From Hibiscus mutabilis (Eukaryota; Streptophyta; Magnoliopsida; Malvales; Malvaceae): DNA of 64,000 nucleotides. Both the position numbers and the translations under genes were made by a program. Positions within the stretch are counted from its first letter, which is position 1; every line of letters begins with the position of its first letter. Positions 34,140 through 46,334 of this stretch are shown piece after piece. The notes beneath the pieces are model-generated. The model did no database searches and was not told where the DNA came from. It saw only the letters and a program-made list of their open reading frames with translations. Where the stretch lies: positions 51,502,864 through 51,566,863 of the forward strand of contig CM033721.1 in assembly GCA_019671005.1 (NCBI GenBank), read 5' to 3'.

Positions 34140-35564
34140 TGTTGCGTGTTGTGACGTACTATAAATGATACGCAAATAGTGCAAGTATACACATCGAACA
34201 AGTAATAAAGTGATGAGTGAGTATCGACTCCACAGGGATTGGATGCCAAACTAGCTTAGTCAAATCACACAAATTTGCAACTTGAAAATAAATGCAATAG
34301 AAAAAGGAAACAGGTTCAGAAATGCTGTAGAAAACAACTGCAATACAGACTAGGTTGAAACAAGGATACTTCAAAGTCCTCTCACGTGTACGAAGCTCTC
34401 TATTGGGATGACATGCTGGGATTATCAAGGACTCCCATGTCTAAGTCTCAAGAATGTTTAGCTCTAACTTGCTCATATCATTCTCGATAGAGTTTACTAA
34501 GGTGTTTCTAAACTATCTCTAGCAAGAAACTTGACATCCAGAATGCTATGGCAATACCTCTCGGCGTGAACCCTAGCAAGCTACTATCATTAAAGTTCTA
34601 CTCCTTTTAGTTGTTGAAACTCTACACTTATCTCTAAGGTAAGTTAGGATTTTGCCTCTCAGCATCAAACCCCATTGTCAATATAGATCTAAGCCTAACA
34701 CTCTCGAATATTAAGCTATCCAACACCTAAGTAAAGGCTAACTCTCGAAAGCTCTTACAAGCTTAAGGCATAAAAAACAATGGATAAAGCATGTAAAAGG
34801 CAAGAAAGCAAACTAAACATTCATTCAAACTTAAAACATAAGTATCCCAAAACAAGCCCAAGCAACTTAAAATTAGTTCATGGCTGGGAAAATATCATCC
34901 ACAATCAATCGTTTAAGACAACCCATCTAAATATAAAGAAATGAAGCAACAAAAGCAACTAAAGAGAGGGAAACTCCCAAGCCACCTTGGACTGCCGTGA
35001 ACCGCTCTATGCTTGCTGCTTCTCTCAAAGGCTAGCAAGAACACCCCTTAGAGCTTCAACAATGGAGGACACCATGATGGAGAAGATGAAGAAAGGTAGC
35101 CACCTTTCTTTTTTCTTTCTTAGCTCACAAAGTAACTTTTTCGGCTCTGCCTTTAATGTGGGTATCCTTTTCTTTGTATTGTGGGAGCTCCTAGGGTTTT
35201 CTACCCTTAATTCCAAGGGAATATTCCCTACACATGTGGGGACACAGCTGGCTGACAGGTTCACGTGTGGGGCTGGGAAATATCTTCAGCTCGTTATCCT
35301 CTAGCGCACCCATAAATGCTATCCAAAATGCTAAGGCATTTTTCCTTTTCTCCTACACTACTCCTCATTTCCCTACACATCACAACACCAAACAACAACC
35401 TTCCCAAGTAACACCATTCTTATAAATAAACAAAGATAACCAAACAAATAACACCAAATTCAACTACATGAGCTAAATGCAACTATATGCTATGAAATGA
35501 GCTTAATTTCACGCAATAACCTAAGTAAAGAGGAACGAAATTTTAAGCTTTTACAAGGTTAACA
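34140..35564 (-). repeat. 5' LTR of unit C
   Basis: 1425 bp, TGTTAACC to CACGCAACA on the minus strand, collinear with 23957-25380. Immediately upstream (35565 on) is another PPT, so this LTR is also the 3' LTR of a further, mostly lost unit. Confidence 0.92.
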
Positions 35565-36451
35565 CACCCTCAAACTTAAGCCATTGCTTGTCCTCAAGCA
35601 ATTAATCAAAAAATAGAAGAATGCTACAACATTAAATCAGTTCAAGGCAGAGTTATGGCAAAATTTTAGTCCTTAGAAAATAAAGGCTTTAACATGCTAG
35701 ACATTTTAAAGATTTTAAGAACTTTTCCTTAGGTCAAGATCCTTCGAATGTGCGTGTGTGTGACTACACCCGCCCTATGCTTAACAAAGTTAGAAGATTT
35801 TTAACTAAGTTCTCAAGTTTGCCCTAGTTTTTGTTGACCTTTAAGAACATGTTACTCACGTAATTCTAATTTCTCTCTTTTTTCTTTTTTTATGTAATGC
35901 TACGAGGGGATCGAGCTCATCACAACTACTTTCCTAGACTTGAAAATGAAGTTGAGCAAACACCCCATGCCCTAGCCTATTTAGCAATTCATCCCATGAC
36001 TACTTTCATTCACTCATGCTATTGCTACCATTTATTAAAGGGGGTTTTCCAGGCAATGCAATGCATAGAGGTGTGTCCCTCTACAACTATGCCGAAGCAT
36101 TTATTCGTAATTCAACGCAAATAAAAAGGGAGCTAATTAAGCCTTTATGCTTTCATTTATCATTCAAGTTCATTTTACACATTTAAACTAAAGCATACGA
36201 GAGTTCTTTCACCAAAAATCATCTAACAGTTTTTAACATAGAGAGCATGCAATCATGTAACACTCACATCATGAAGCATCAAACCCTAAAGGTAATTCTA
36301 CCAATCTCAGTAGTCACATGTATTCAATCAATTCACAGCCATAAAATTCAAATACTCATAATCGGATATCATCAACTTATTCACAAAACTGTCATTATAC
36401 ACACTAAATGCCATAGAAAAAATCTGTTCATAACTAAATGCTAAGGCAAAT
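35565..36451 (-). mobile_element. 3' UTR fragment of a third Athila-type unit
   Basis: PPT AAGTTTGAGGGTG (35565-35577) and GCTTGAGGACAAGC, then ~870 bp matching 25394-26265, for example CAGGCAATGCAATGCATAGAG and GAAGCATTTATT. Homology stops at 36451, just short of where the inner PPT would be. It shows that the array once continued to the right. Confidence 0.85.
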
Positions 36452-36480
36452 GTTACCGATTTATTACTCATTATGCTCAT
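36452..36480. repeat. 29-bp templated filler at the array/LARD junction
   Basis: These 29 bases are identical to 36597-36625 inside the adjoining LARD LTR. They stand between the cut end of the Athila fragment and the LARD LTR, which lacks its last few bases. Confidence 0.8.
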
Positions 36481-38057
36481 CCGGATCCCACTAACCAATG
36501 GTGACTCAACCACACAAGTGCCCAAACATGGCACGACTCAACCCACGATCCACCAAGGATCCCTATGGTTTACTATCCCAAACAAGTCACCCAAAAGTTA
36601 CCGATTTATTACTCATTATGCTCATATATATAATTAATCCAATTCATTAGCTCCATTTTTATTATTCATATCGATTTCCATACTTAATTTGCATTTATTG
36701 ATTATTTAGCATATTGGGTACCGATACTCGAACACGAGTATCGATACGGTTCCCTCGAGTATCGATACTCACACACGTACTGATACTGAAACTACTCATT
36801 GGAAATCATTAATTTCCACAAGTACCGGTACGGGTCGACCTGTACCGATACGACCCATAATTCGCATTCCGATATGGCTAAAGCTCGTACTGATACCCTA
36901 TTTATGGGTTAATACAATTTCCTTGAATTACGATATTACCAAGCTTATACGATCCCTAAAGATTATGAAAGTCATTAGAGTTGGTTTGCTAATGCATTCA
37001 TCTTATTAATATTAATTATCGACTTATACTCATTTATTCCAATATTGTCATTATTCATCTAACACACAGTTCCCATTGAATCAAATCAATCCATTCGAAC
37101 CGAGCATACAAGACATCACAATTATAAACCAATCATCAAATATAACACAATCATGGCAGACGACCCTACACGGTCTCTAAAGCCTCTAATAGTCCCATCA
37201 TATCCTTATTATCATCATGCGTCTCATAAATATCGAATCTCAATATACCGGTCCCTACTCATGCTTATCTATCATCAACCCATTTGCAACCACTAGCAAG
37301 CAAGGTAATCATATTTATGATTTTCATGAAGCAATAGAAGTTCGAGGTGTACTAACCTTATGCTGATACCACTAAAATCCTCATCCAAGCTTACCAAATA
37401 TTCCACTTAATCCGATATCCGCTCTCGAATAATCCTCGTATACCAATTAATATCATAAGTATCACTTAAACATATTCTCTAAGGAATCTGAAGTGTCAAA
37501 TGCGTACAAATAGCTTATCGGGTTCGAATTTGGTGAAACAAACCCTAGGGTAAGGTCCCTCCAAAAAAGTTTATACCGGTCAACGGCAGTGGCTGGTGGC
37601 GCGGCTCAGCTTGGCTTGTAGGCCAGCTTATCTAGCTGGCCTAACGACTTGAGTTGGTATAGCTAGAACGCATCTGGACGTTGCCCACACGTATGGGCAG
37701 CGCGTTCGACAGCTTCCGGTGGCTGGGCGGCAACGATCGACACCTAGATCGACTGTGCTCTAACCTCTGAGCTTGGTGGCTGGCTCCATTTCTTGATTTG
37801 AGCTCTCTAATCTCCTCAACTAGAAAACCTGAAATTTTCTCTCTCCCAACCTCGTCCGAAGGTGACTCCGATGGTGGTACCGCTAGTACAAGTGAACTCG
37901 TCTCGACGAGATGAACATAATGGTGGTGGAGGTGTCGACATTGAAGGGCTAGATCTCATCCAGGGCCCTATTAAAAGCCCTTAACTTATCCTTCAAAGTA
38001 ATGGCCCAATCCCGGGCTCGAGACCCGATTCACTAATTCAGATTTCAGGTCGTTAAA
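36481..38057 (-). repeat. 3' LTR of the LARD-like element (R2)
   Basis: It aligns with 41172-42992 but lacks ~190 bp (counterpart of about 42725-42895) and the final ~8 bases. Its uninterrupted GCGTCTCATAAATATCGAAT at about 37210 is the empty-site relative of element A's target. It contains clustered GTACCGATAC-type palindromes at 36720-36900. Confidence 0.85.
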
Positions 38058-41012
38058 ACTTTCCCCTCCTTAAAAGAAATTTCATCCTCGAAATTTACGC
38101 TTGTAGACCAAAGAAGATGCTAAAAATTTTATAACTTCCCAACTTTCTCAACATAACCTGCTGCTCTACTTTGATCTCTTACAACACTTGTCAAAAATAA
38201 TCATTGACTTCAACGATACAAACATAATCTCAACTGATTCTTTCTCTTAGAAGAAATCCATCATCACTCGGTACAAACCCAAAACAACTGGCCACTTCCT
38301 TAAAAGAGATCCATCAGTATTCGGTGTCAAAGGTAGCATGTACACACCATAGTGTCATACCACTAACCCGCAAACAAACCAAACAGACTTCTTATTTAGA
38401 TCCCACTTGCCGAAAATATCAAACGATGCCTACCAAGGACTATATCATTAGTCAAATAAATTCATTGAAACTCTATGCTCACAATCCTTTACATAACCTG
38501 CGGCCATCCATTTAATTCCCACTGATTATCATCGAAGCATCACAAGAATTCTGACAAATTCAATGCTAGACTCCCAATTGACAGCAAGTCTACCATTTAT
38601 CACTATCTCAACATAGGACTTCACACTGTCTCTCAAGCACACTACAAAAGTTACGCTCAATTGTCGTTCCTAAAATTGTTGTATCCTGACCACTGTACTA
38701 TACAAGGAGAATCTCTTGCCTTAGCATGTCTTTCCCTAACACCTACACAAGATCTCAAGCCCATCAAAAAACCATCAAACCCAAAATCGATCACAACATT
38801 GTATCATCTTGATTACAACTCGAAGCTTACACAACTATTTGAGAAACAAGCACTGATATCGCATAGAGCTAGTATTGGTACTCCCTTACACGACCATCAC
38901 TGAAAATCCTTGATCGTCCCATATGGGCATCATGGTACTCAATCCCGAACTAACTTCGTACAATTCATCACTTATCAAACACACTTTACTTAGGTGATAA
39001 TTGATCAACAGGTCTTAATTACTTGAACTCACGTTGTTGTCCCAATCTCAAATTCCTTAAGGGTCGAGTACACAAAACTTACACGGTTGGGATGAACACA
39101 ATCTTCCCTTTTCAAGCACAAAAATTACCACATTGATAATACAACAAAACATCCTCAGAGATTCCAAAACCTTACTAAACCTTAATTGAGTCGAAACCAG
39201 TGTCACAACAAAACGGTCTCACATAGCTCGGATCTCCACCAATGTCCTTGGCTTGCCTCAAGAAAATGTGATACAATCAAAAACATTTATGAGGTCCCAA
39301 ACCCTTGATTCCTTAACTGATTACACGGTAACTAACCTTTCCCGCACACAAGGTCATTAAGGTAATCATCTTGCCAACACTCATCTTTTCATATTCCTTA
39401 TAAATTCACACATATCACGCAAAGCATCAAACTTATATTCGAGAGACGATAATGTGGTCCCCACTCTATCATTGCTAAAACATTTCTTACATCACTGCAT
39501 ACATCAACCATTATCACAATCCACTTTAAAGAGAGAAATCATCGTTCCAAAATCCAACGAAATTACAAGCCTTCAATACTTTAACCATAACCATTTTAAT
39601 CTCGAACCAATCTGAGGAAACAAACGGTACTTCATAAACAATTAAACGAGTCATCCATTTTAGGAGACACGCAACAATCACTCACTGTTACTTAACAAGC
39701 TATCAACAGTTTAAGCACCACCTCAACGAACCAACCTCTTACTAGCGAACAAGCTCGAGTCTTCCTTGGGCGAAACACTTAGACAAAAGAAACCTATTTT
39801 GGGTTGTGCCTTCGCAACTCAACTTCTGACTTTCTCAATTGGGTTAGTGTCCTCTAACAACAGCTATAGGAACCGATGTCTAACTCGATCTTTCCTCAAC
39901 CTGCACTAATGTTCTTGATAGTGAGGAAGTCTTGACAACTCCTTCAAGAAGCATAAACCAGCGCTCAGACAACCTAAAAGCTCCCAAGTATCAAACCGTA
40001 CTCATTGACATATGCCCACCATTTAAACATGTCTCACAACTCCGTTATGTCGTTCTCAAAACGACCACCACAAAGGTCACGGTAAATGGGCAACAATCCA
40101 AACATCCTTATTACAAAAGGTTGAGTTCCCTCAGGGTCCCCAAACCTCGAGAATAACTCTGACATTGCTAACTGGAATCGTGCTCGATTAACCAAAGCAA
40201 TTCCAAAGGTATAACAACTTCTAAGAAGGTAGCTCCATCAAACAGGTAAAACTTCCAACGTCTGACACACTCTAACAAACTAGTGGATCTCAATCCACTA
40301 TCTCCGAGAAATGCCTCCAAGAAGGGTGGTGATACTCTCCCATTATCAACAAGACTCACCTTAAAGCGAACAAAGGGTCCTCCAACCAAATGCACCCACT
40401 GATCAATTCTAAAAGTGGTTTGTCTAAATCCGTAACACAATGATTAATTACGCATAACGATGAAAATTTCCTTACTACAAACTCTCATAACGTATCTGAA
40501 GGCTTCGGAATGAACACAACATGAAATGAAGACACCATTTAGGTGGTGGGAGAAGAACACATCCTCGACTCCGACATCGTTTGACTAACTCGTATCTCGA
40601 CAATCCATGGAGAACTCGCAACTAGAACCTCTCCTACGAGCAGCTCAACACTTAACTCGGCCATCTCGGCCATGTTTGTAACCATTTTATTGTCACAACA
40701 TTAGATGCACCATCAGGATTCTAGTCCTTAAGGAGTACAAAGCTCAGTGGTACACATCTACTCTACTAAACTTCATGCTAATCATAAACATAAGCATGCA
40801 AGCTAGTACGAGCAAAAATGAGAGATAAATAAATAGGTGGCGCAACCACTAGTTGCCTAAACACATGCTCTCAACATAGCAATCATCATACATGGTCCAC
40901 AAGGCCCAACCATACTTGAGATCCCACTGGATCTTCTGGGTAAAACACAAATGTCATAATCACAAACCTGGAGTGAGGCCCGGTGTCACACAACTTCGGG
41001 AGTGTACACTCA

Positions 41013-41145
41013 TGCTCGAAATCTCACATCGAGCATCAATACTTAGAATCTCACATCGAGTATCATCACTCAGAATCTCACATCGAGTGGAATGGCTTGG
41101 AATCTTGCATCGACCATCATCACTCAGGATCTCACATCGAGTGGT
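41013..41145. repeat. 27-bp tandem repeat, five copies, next to the LARD PBS
   Basis: ATCTCACATCGAG-type cores begin at 41021, 41048, 41075, 41102 and 41129, exactly 27 bp apart. Being a multiple of three, the array stays open on the minus strand as a nine-residue repeat (RCEILSDDx), but no longer ORF embeds it. Confidence 0.9.
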
Positions 41146-41156
41146 CTTCATGTGTT

Positions 41157-41170
41157 GCCACACTATACCA
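41157..41170 (-). other. Possible primer-binding site of the LARD-like element
   Basis: Minus strand TGGTATAGTGTGGC, one base after the LTR end GATACCCA. It shares TGGTAT with the initiator-Met tRNA complement TGGTATCAGAGC but then diverges, so the call rests mainly on position. Confidence 0.45.
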
Positions 41171-41171
41171 C

Positions 41172-42992
41172 TGGGTATCTAGATCCTACTAACCAACGAT
41201 GACTCAACCAAACGAGTGCCCAAACTTGGCACGACTCAACCCATGATCCACCAAGTATCCTTATGGTTTACTATCCCAAACAAGTCACCCAACAGTTACC
41301 AATTTATTAGTCATTATGCTCATATATAATTATTCCCATTCATTAGCTCCATTTTTATTATTCATATCGATTTCCATCCTTAACTTGCATTTATTGATTA
41401 TTTGGCGTATCGGGTACCGATACTCGATCATGAGTATTGATACGGTACCCTCGAGTATCGGTACTCACACACGTACTGATACTGAAACTGCTCACTGGAA
41501 ATCATTAATTTCCACAAGTACCAGTACGGGTCGACCCGTACCGATACGACCCCTAATTCGTGTACCGATACGGCCAAAGCTCGTACCGATACCCTATTCA
41601 TGAGTTCGTACAATTTCCTTGAATTACGATATTACCAAGCTTATACAATCCCTAAAGATTATGAAAGTCATTAGAGTTGGTTTGCTAATGCATTCATCTT
41701 ATTAATATTAATTATCGGCTTATACTTATTTATTCCAATATTATCATTATTCATCTAACACACAGTTCCCACTGAATCACATCAATCTATTCGAAACGAG
41801 CATACAAGACATCGCAATTATAAACCAATCAACAAATCATCAAATATAACACAATCATGGCAGACGACCCTACACGGTCTCTAAAGCCTCTAATAGTCCC
41901 ATCATATTCATATTATCATCACGCGTCTCATAAATATCGAATCTTAATATACCGATCCCTACTCATGCTTATTTATCATCAACCCATTTATAACCACTAA
42001 CAAGCAAGGTAATCACATTTATGATGTTCATGAAGCAATAGGAGTTCGAGGTGTACTAACCTTATGCTGATACCACTAAAATCCTTATCCAAGCTTACCA
42101 AATATTCCACTTGACCCGATATTTGCTCTCGAATAATCCTCGTACACCAATTAATATCATAAGTATCACTTAAACATATTCTCTAAGGAATCTGAAGGGC
42201 AAATGCGTAAAAACAGCTTATGGGTTTGAATTTGGTGAAACAAACTGAGTTATTGGATCCAGAACAACGAGAAACCCCAGGGTATGGTCCCCCAAAAAAA
42301 GTCAATGCTGGTCCACGATTAACGGCAGCTGGCAACGTAGCTCATCTAGTAGGCTGACTCAAGTTGGCTTGGGCTTGGCTGGAAAGCCGGCTCATCGAGC
42401 TGGCCCAACAACTCAGCTCGAGCCAGTACAGCTACCCACACATCTAGACGTCACCCACGCACAGGGGCACCGCGTGCAACGGCTTTTGGTGGCCAGACGA
42501 CAACAGTCAATGCCCAGATCGACTGTTCTCCAGCCTTTGAACACGTTGGTAGCCTCCATTTCTCAATTTGAGCTCTCTAACCTCCTGAACTGGAAAACCT
42601 GAAACTTCCTCTCTCTTACCCCATCCAATGGTGACTCTAATAATGGTGCCACTGGTACCGGTGAACTCGTTTCGACGAGATAAACACAATGGCGGTAAAG
42701 GTGTTGACATCGAACGACTAGATCTCCATAGATCGAAGATTGAAATCTTCTCCCTCAACTTTTCTCTCATTTTTCTCTTTTCTCTCTCTCATCTACTTTT
42801 CACAATTTTCTCATTTCTCTCTCTTCCATCATAACTCCCCCTCTTTTTCCACCAACACTCTTATTTAAAATTTAAAACCATCTTCTCCAAAATTAATGGG
42901 CCCTCTTAAAAACCCTTAACTTATCCTTCAAAGTAAAGGCCCAATCTCGGGCCTGAGACATGATTCACTAATTTGGATTTTGGGTTGTTACA
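41172..42992 (-). repeat. 5' LTR of the LARD-like element (R3)
   Basis: 1821 bp from TGTAACAACCC (42992) to GATACCCA (41172) on the minus strand, the most complete of three copies. It includes palindrome-rich TACCGATAC clusters at 41405-41600 and C/T-rich sequence at 42745-42860. Small frames have no domain. Confidence 0.85.
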
Positions 42993-43750
42993 CGTACTAT
43001 GCAAGAAACCCTACTTCATTGTGATCACAACATTCAATTGTTATTTTTATTAGAATTAATGCCACATCATGCACATGATATCCGGGGATCTACTAGGGTA
43101 ATAAAGAATATAAACATATATATTTAATTAAAAGATACATCATTTCATTGAAATGAAAAAGGCAAACATAACATATGCCCTTACAAAAAAGATCCTTGCT
43201 ACTTTTGGTCAAAGAGTAGCAAAGCTAATTACACACATCAAAAGGAAAACAAGAAAAGCATGCGATAAAATGCAAAAAAGATAAAACTTAAAGACATGGA
43301 GAGGAAGCATTAGAAAACGTCGACCACTTGGTCATTCATCTCGAGTCTTTAATCTTTCCCAAAAACTCGACCCCTTTGTTGATATTAGGCCTCACATTCT
43401 CAAAAGAAAGCACCCCTTTCCTAATAAGTTCATAGATCTTGCCTTTCAAAAACACTCTCTTCCATTGTATGGCTGAAATCACCTTGATGATATCTGCATG
43501 AAACCCTGGTACCAAACACATTAGGATTGAAATAAGCATGTCACTTCAAGGGAGGTGGCCTCAAGAGTTTATTATGAACTAACAGGGGTAGCAGCTCAGA
43601 ATTAACATCAGGAATAATATCTTCGTCTTCGTGTTACTCCCTTTCGCATCTTTGTTATGCCTTTTAACATTTTCCCCCTTTTCTTTAAACTAAATCCTCC
43701 TTCTTTGAGAACATCACTATTCTCAAGCATTGTCACTTTTGTGGACTCTT
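42993..43750. other. Unassigned interval
   Basis: I recognise no gene. The stretch 42993-43330 is A/T-rich with an inverted repeat TTTCATTGAAATGAAA near 43144. The 67-codon minus frame at 43336-43539 has no known motif. It is probably Tat-derived because Tat gag text starts just to the right. Confidence 0.35.
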
Positions 43751-45618
43751 CTAGAACTGCTCTGAATTCTCAAGCGGGTTCAAAACAAAACTTTCTATTG
43801 AATAGTTGGGATCATGATAATTGTTGACATTTTCAGATTTCTTTATTTTTGGCAATTTTTCTTTATCCGCCTTTTTTATCATGGCGACCCGATCTTTCCC
43901 AAATTTTATAGTGTTAACCACAGTTAGGAAATTAATCTTCAAGCCTGGATTAGTTGTCTCAAACTCTACCACCTCGAGATCTAGTAAGCGTTGAACTTTA
44001 CGCTTAAAACTCACACATCTGTCGATGGAATGCCCTTGAATTTTAGCATGGTAATCGCAATGATCTTTCTCATTGATCCATCTCGGATATGGAAGTGACT
44101 AAGCTTTAACGAAGAAAGGTGCAATTAGTTAGGCGTGTAGCAACTTAGAGAACAAATCTTGGTATGTGAAAGGAATGTCCTTCGATTCCTCTTTCTCCTC
44201 TAGAGCATTAGAAGACTGATTGGCCGGTAATTGATGAAATTCTGAATTCATTGATATAAAAGGCCGACTTTGTGTAAAAGGGGGTGACAATTACGATGTT
44301 GATGCAGCTGATATCCTTATCCTCTTGTTGCACTTTGTACTTTCCTCATCTTGCAGTTCTATCTTATATGGCTCTCTGCTTGCTAGTAAAGACAAGATAT
44401 TTGAGAAAAGTGTCCTCGATCTTATCTAGAACCAATTTGGTGGGACACCTGAAAGTAGTACATACTATCTCGTACTGGTTGATGATGGCTTGGTCTTCAT
44501 CTGACAAGGTCTTTTCTGCTACAAAGCCATAGTCTCGACTCTCATTTTTCTTTTCCATCTCTTCACTCATGAGAGGGTCTTCAGTCAAACTTGTCATGCA
44601 CAACTGCTCAACTTCACGATTTAAAGGAGACTTGACTTTTGACAAATCCATATTCACCCCCTTTGCGTCTACCACTTTAAGAGCATTCATGCCCTGGCCC
44701 TCATGGTTTAAAGGTGGATTAATTTCCACACTAGGTCCTTCACACTTCAAGACTCTGACTTTAACATGCTTTGCACCACTCTCTTGAATCTCAGGCAATT
44801 CTCTATCGTGTGTCCTACTACTCCGGCATGATACTCACAGTGTGCATTGGCGTCATACCAAGAAGGGTAGGGTGGATCCAAGGGAGCTACATAATAGGGC
44901 CGAACCAAATATTCCTTGTATAGCTGTGAATACAACTCCTTATATGAAATTGGTAAAGAGGTAAATGATTTCTTCTTCCTCTCTTCTTTGGAACCCTTAG
45001 CCTCTTTTCTACTCGAGCCTTGCACATTTTGGGACATAGCCTGGGTGAGGAGACCATCAGCATCTTAGGGGTCATATGGGTGTCCGTATTGCTAACCTCC
45101 TGATCTATTTTCTTGTCTTGCTTTTGAACTAGTTCTCGGTCTGCTGGCGAAGATAAGATTTTCAAGAGAGAATCTTCAATCTTATATAACACCAATTCGG
45201 TGGGACATTCAGAGATGGTGTAGACGACCTCGTATTGGTTGATGATGGCTTGGTTTTCATCAGACAAAATCTTTTCCGCCGCAAATTTGCCATCCCAACT
45301 CTCTCTCATTTTTCCAATCTATTCTTGTATGAAGAAACGTTCGGTCAAACCCTTCTATTTGGTCATGGTAGCTATTATACCCATCAGTTCATCAATTTGA
45401 CCCCTTATTTCATCCTGAAACTTCTTCACATATGATATTAACTCTCTTTGATTCCAAACCAAATGTTCTTGAAGCTGTTCGAGCTTATCCATCCTAGCCA
45501 CTAAGTCATTCATACTTCTGAAGTTGTATTGGCTAGAAGTTACTCCTCTGCTCTTCCTATTTTCTGAGACGAATGCCTTTCTCAAGTTGGCTTCCATTTC
45601 AGCAAAACCGTCTTCCAT
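43751..45618 (-). pseudogene. gag: Tat/Ogre-type gag remnant with a duplicated knuckle module
   Basis: In minus-strand order: ENLRKAF...NDLVARMDKLEQLQEHL (45618-45355, coiled-coil-like); KILSDENQAIINQYEVVY (about 45280); LPISYKELYSQLYKEYLV (about 44960); PPYPSWYDANAHCEYHAGVVGH with TIENC (about 44885-44805); INPPLNHEGQGMNALKVVDAKG (about 44720-44650); TLSDEDQAIINQYEIV (about 44510); IPFTYQDLFSKLL (about 44170); and PYPRWINEKDHCDYHAKIQGH with SIDRC (about 44090-44005). The YPxW...CxYHxG...GHxxxxC text is that of Tat-lineage Gag. The knuckle module and the SDEDQ module each occur twice. Several stops and shifts separate the parts. No protease or RT follows on the minus strand. Confidence 0.72.
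43985..45310 (-). repeat. Diverged direct duplication inside the Tat-type gag
   Basis: Plus-strand 'GGTTGATGATGGCTTGGT' with flanking text occurs at about 44477 and 45236. The two knuckles lie at about 44030 and 44835. The offset is 760-805 bp. Copies match only in blocks, so the duplication is old or under divergent constraint. Confidence 0.7.
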
Positions 45619-46334
45619 ATGTTTTTTCTAGGGTCGGGTGAAGTATGAATGCAGAATCTTTGATTATTATCACAAAATCCTCCTACCATTAATCTTATTG
45701 CATGATACGTGCTTTTATGCAATGCATAGAACAAATGAAATGCATGGATGTATGCAAATAAAGGCATTGATTCCCTAGGTGGTCACCCTAGAGCAACTCT
45801 CATTGGCTTGAAAAAGGTTATTGATGCAAAGAGAAAAAAATATTCCACCAATAGGTCTCGAGCCTAACTTCTAATTCTTCAATGCCTTTGAGTAGCCGAA
45901 AGGATCTTGATGTCACTTCCATCTCATGGCCATGAAAGAAATAAAGTGCTTTGACTTCTGCGGTTGATGTCTTCACATTATGGGCTATCCCTTGCAATTG
46001 AAATGTCAAAATATGTTGTACTGGTTTAGGTCTTGAATAGATCGGCTAACATCACGAAGACGCGTGAATAACTTTGAACTGTAACTTCAAGTCTCAATCA
46101 GAATTTGAAATATCTCCTTCTAATGCTAACTATCTTGAGGCTCGAGGAATCTATTCTGACTACGATATTCTTGGAAAGACTGATTGACTCTCCCACATTT
46201 CTTATGAATCTAAAAATGACATCTTGCTGTAGGGCCACTTGGGTGTACATTGGTATTATGCACTTACCTGGAAAACTGTCATTTTGATCCTTTTGGTCGA
46301 TATAAGGCCACCTGGTGTACTTCAGTTTATCGAT
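45619..46334 (-). other. Probable Tat-type leader and unassigned junction sequence
   Basis: No coding domain is seen. The word GAAATGCATGGATGTATGCA near 45745 and the position before gag (minus strand) suggest a 5' leader. The words GGCCACTTGGGTGTAC and GGCCACCTGGTGTAC (46236, 46308) form a short direct repeat. LTR homology to element D begins near 46335. Confidence 0.35.

Larger units (their letters stand above)
23957..35564 (-). mobile_element. Athila-type unit C, full length but defective
   Basis: The minus-strand LTR at 35564-34140, PBS, gag, protease, RT, RNase H, integrase, post-pol ORF, inner and outer PPT and LTR at 25380-23957 are all present in Athila order, over 11.6 kb. Every coding part carries stops or frameshifts. 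It is a different family from element A: LTRs are unrelated apart from the ends, and protein similarity is partial. Confidence 0.9.
38058..41171 (-). other. Non-coding interior of the LARD-like element
   Basis: I read all frames for retroviral motifs (zinc knuckle, DTG/DSG, xxDD, HHCC) and found none. Frames of 60-97 codons (38324, 38661, 39932, 40168 minus, 40892) have no domain and ordinary interior sequence. The first ~280 bp are shared with 18258-18540. A 27-bp tandem repeat sits beside the PBS. Confidence 0.6.
36481..42992 (-). mobile_element. LARD-like non-autonomous LTR element
   Basis: Two LTRs (42992-41172 and 38057-36481 on the minus strand) flank a 3.1 kb interior without a gag or pol trace. 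A short initiator-Met-like PBS follows the 5' LTR. A purine-rich stretch with GAGGATGAAATTTC before the 3' LTR resembles the pol end/PPT of Tekay/Del chromoviruses. LTRs start TGTAACAACC. This pattern fits a large retrotransposon derivative mobilised by Tekay-like elements. The right flank begins CGTAC. The left TSD is lost. Confidence 0.7.

Noticed and set aside
38324..40440. Short ORFs inside the LARD interior as hidden gag/pol
   Set aside because: None shows a knuckle, protease, RT, RNase H or integrase motif in any frame, and none is kept in the other copy.
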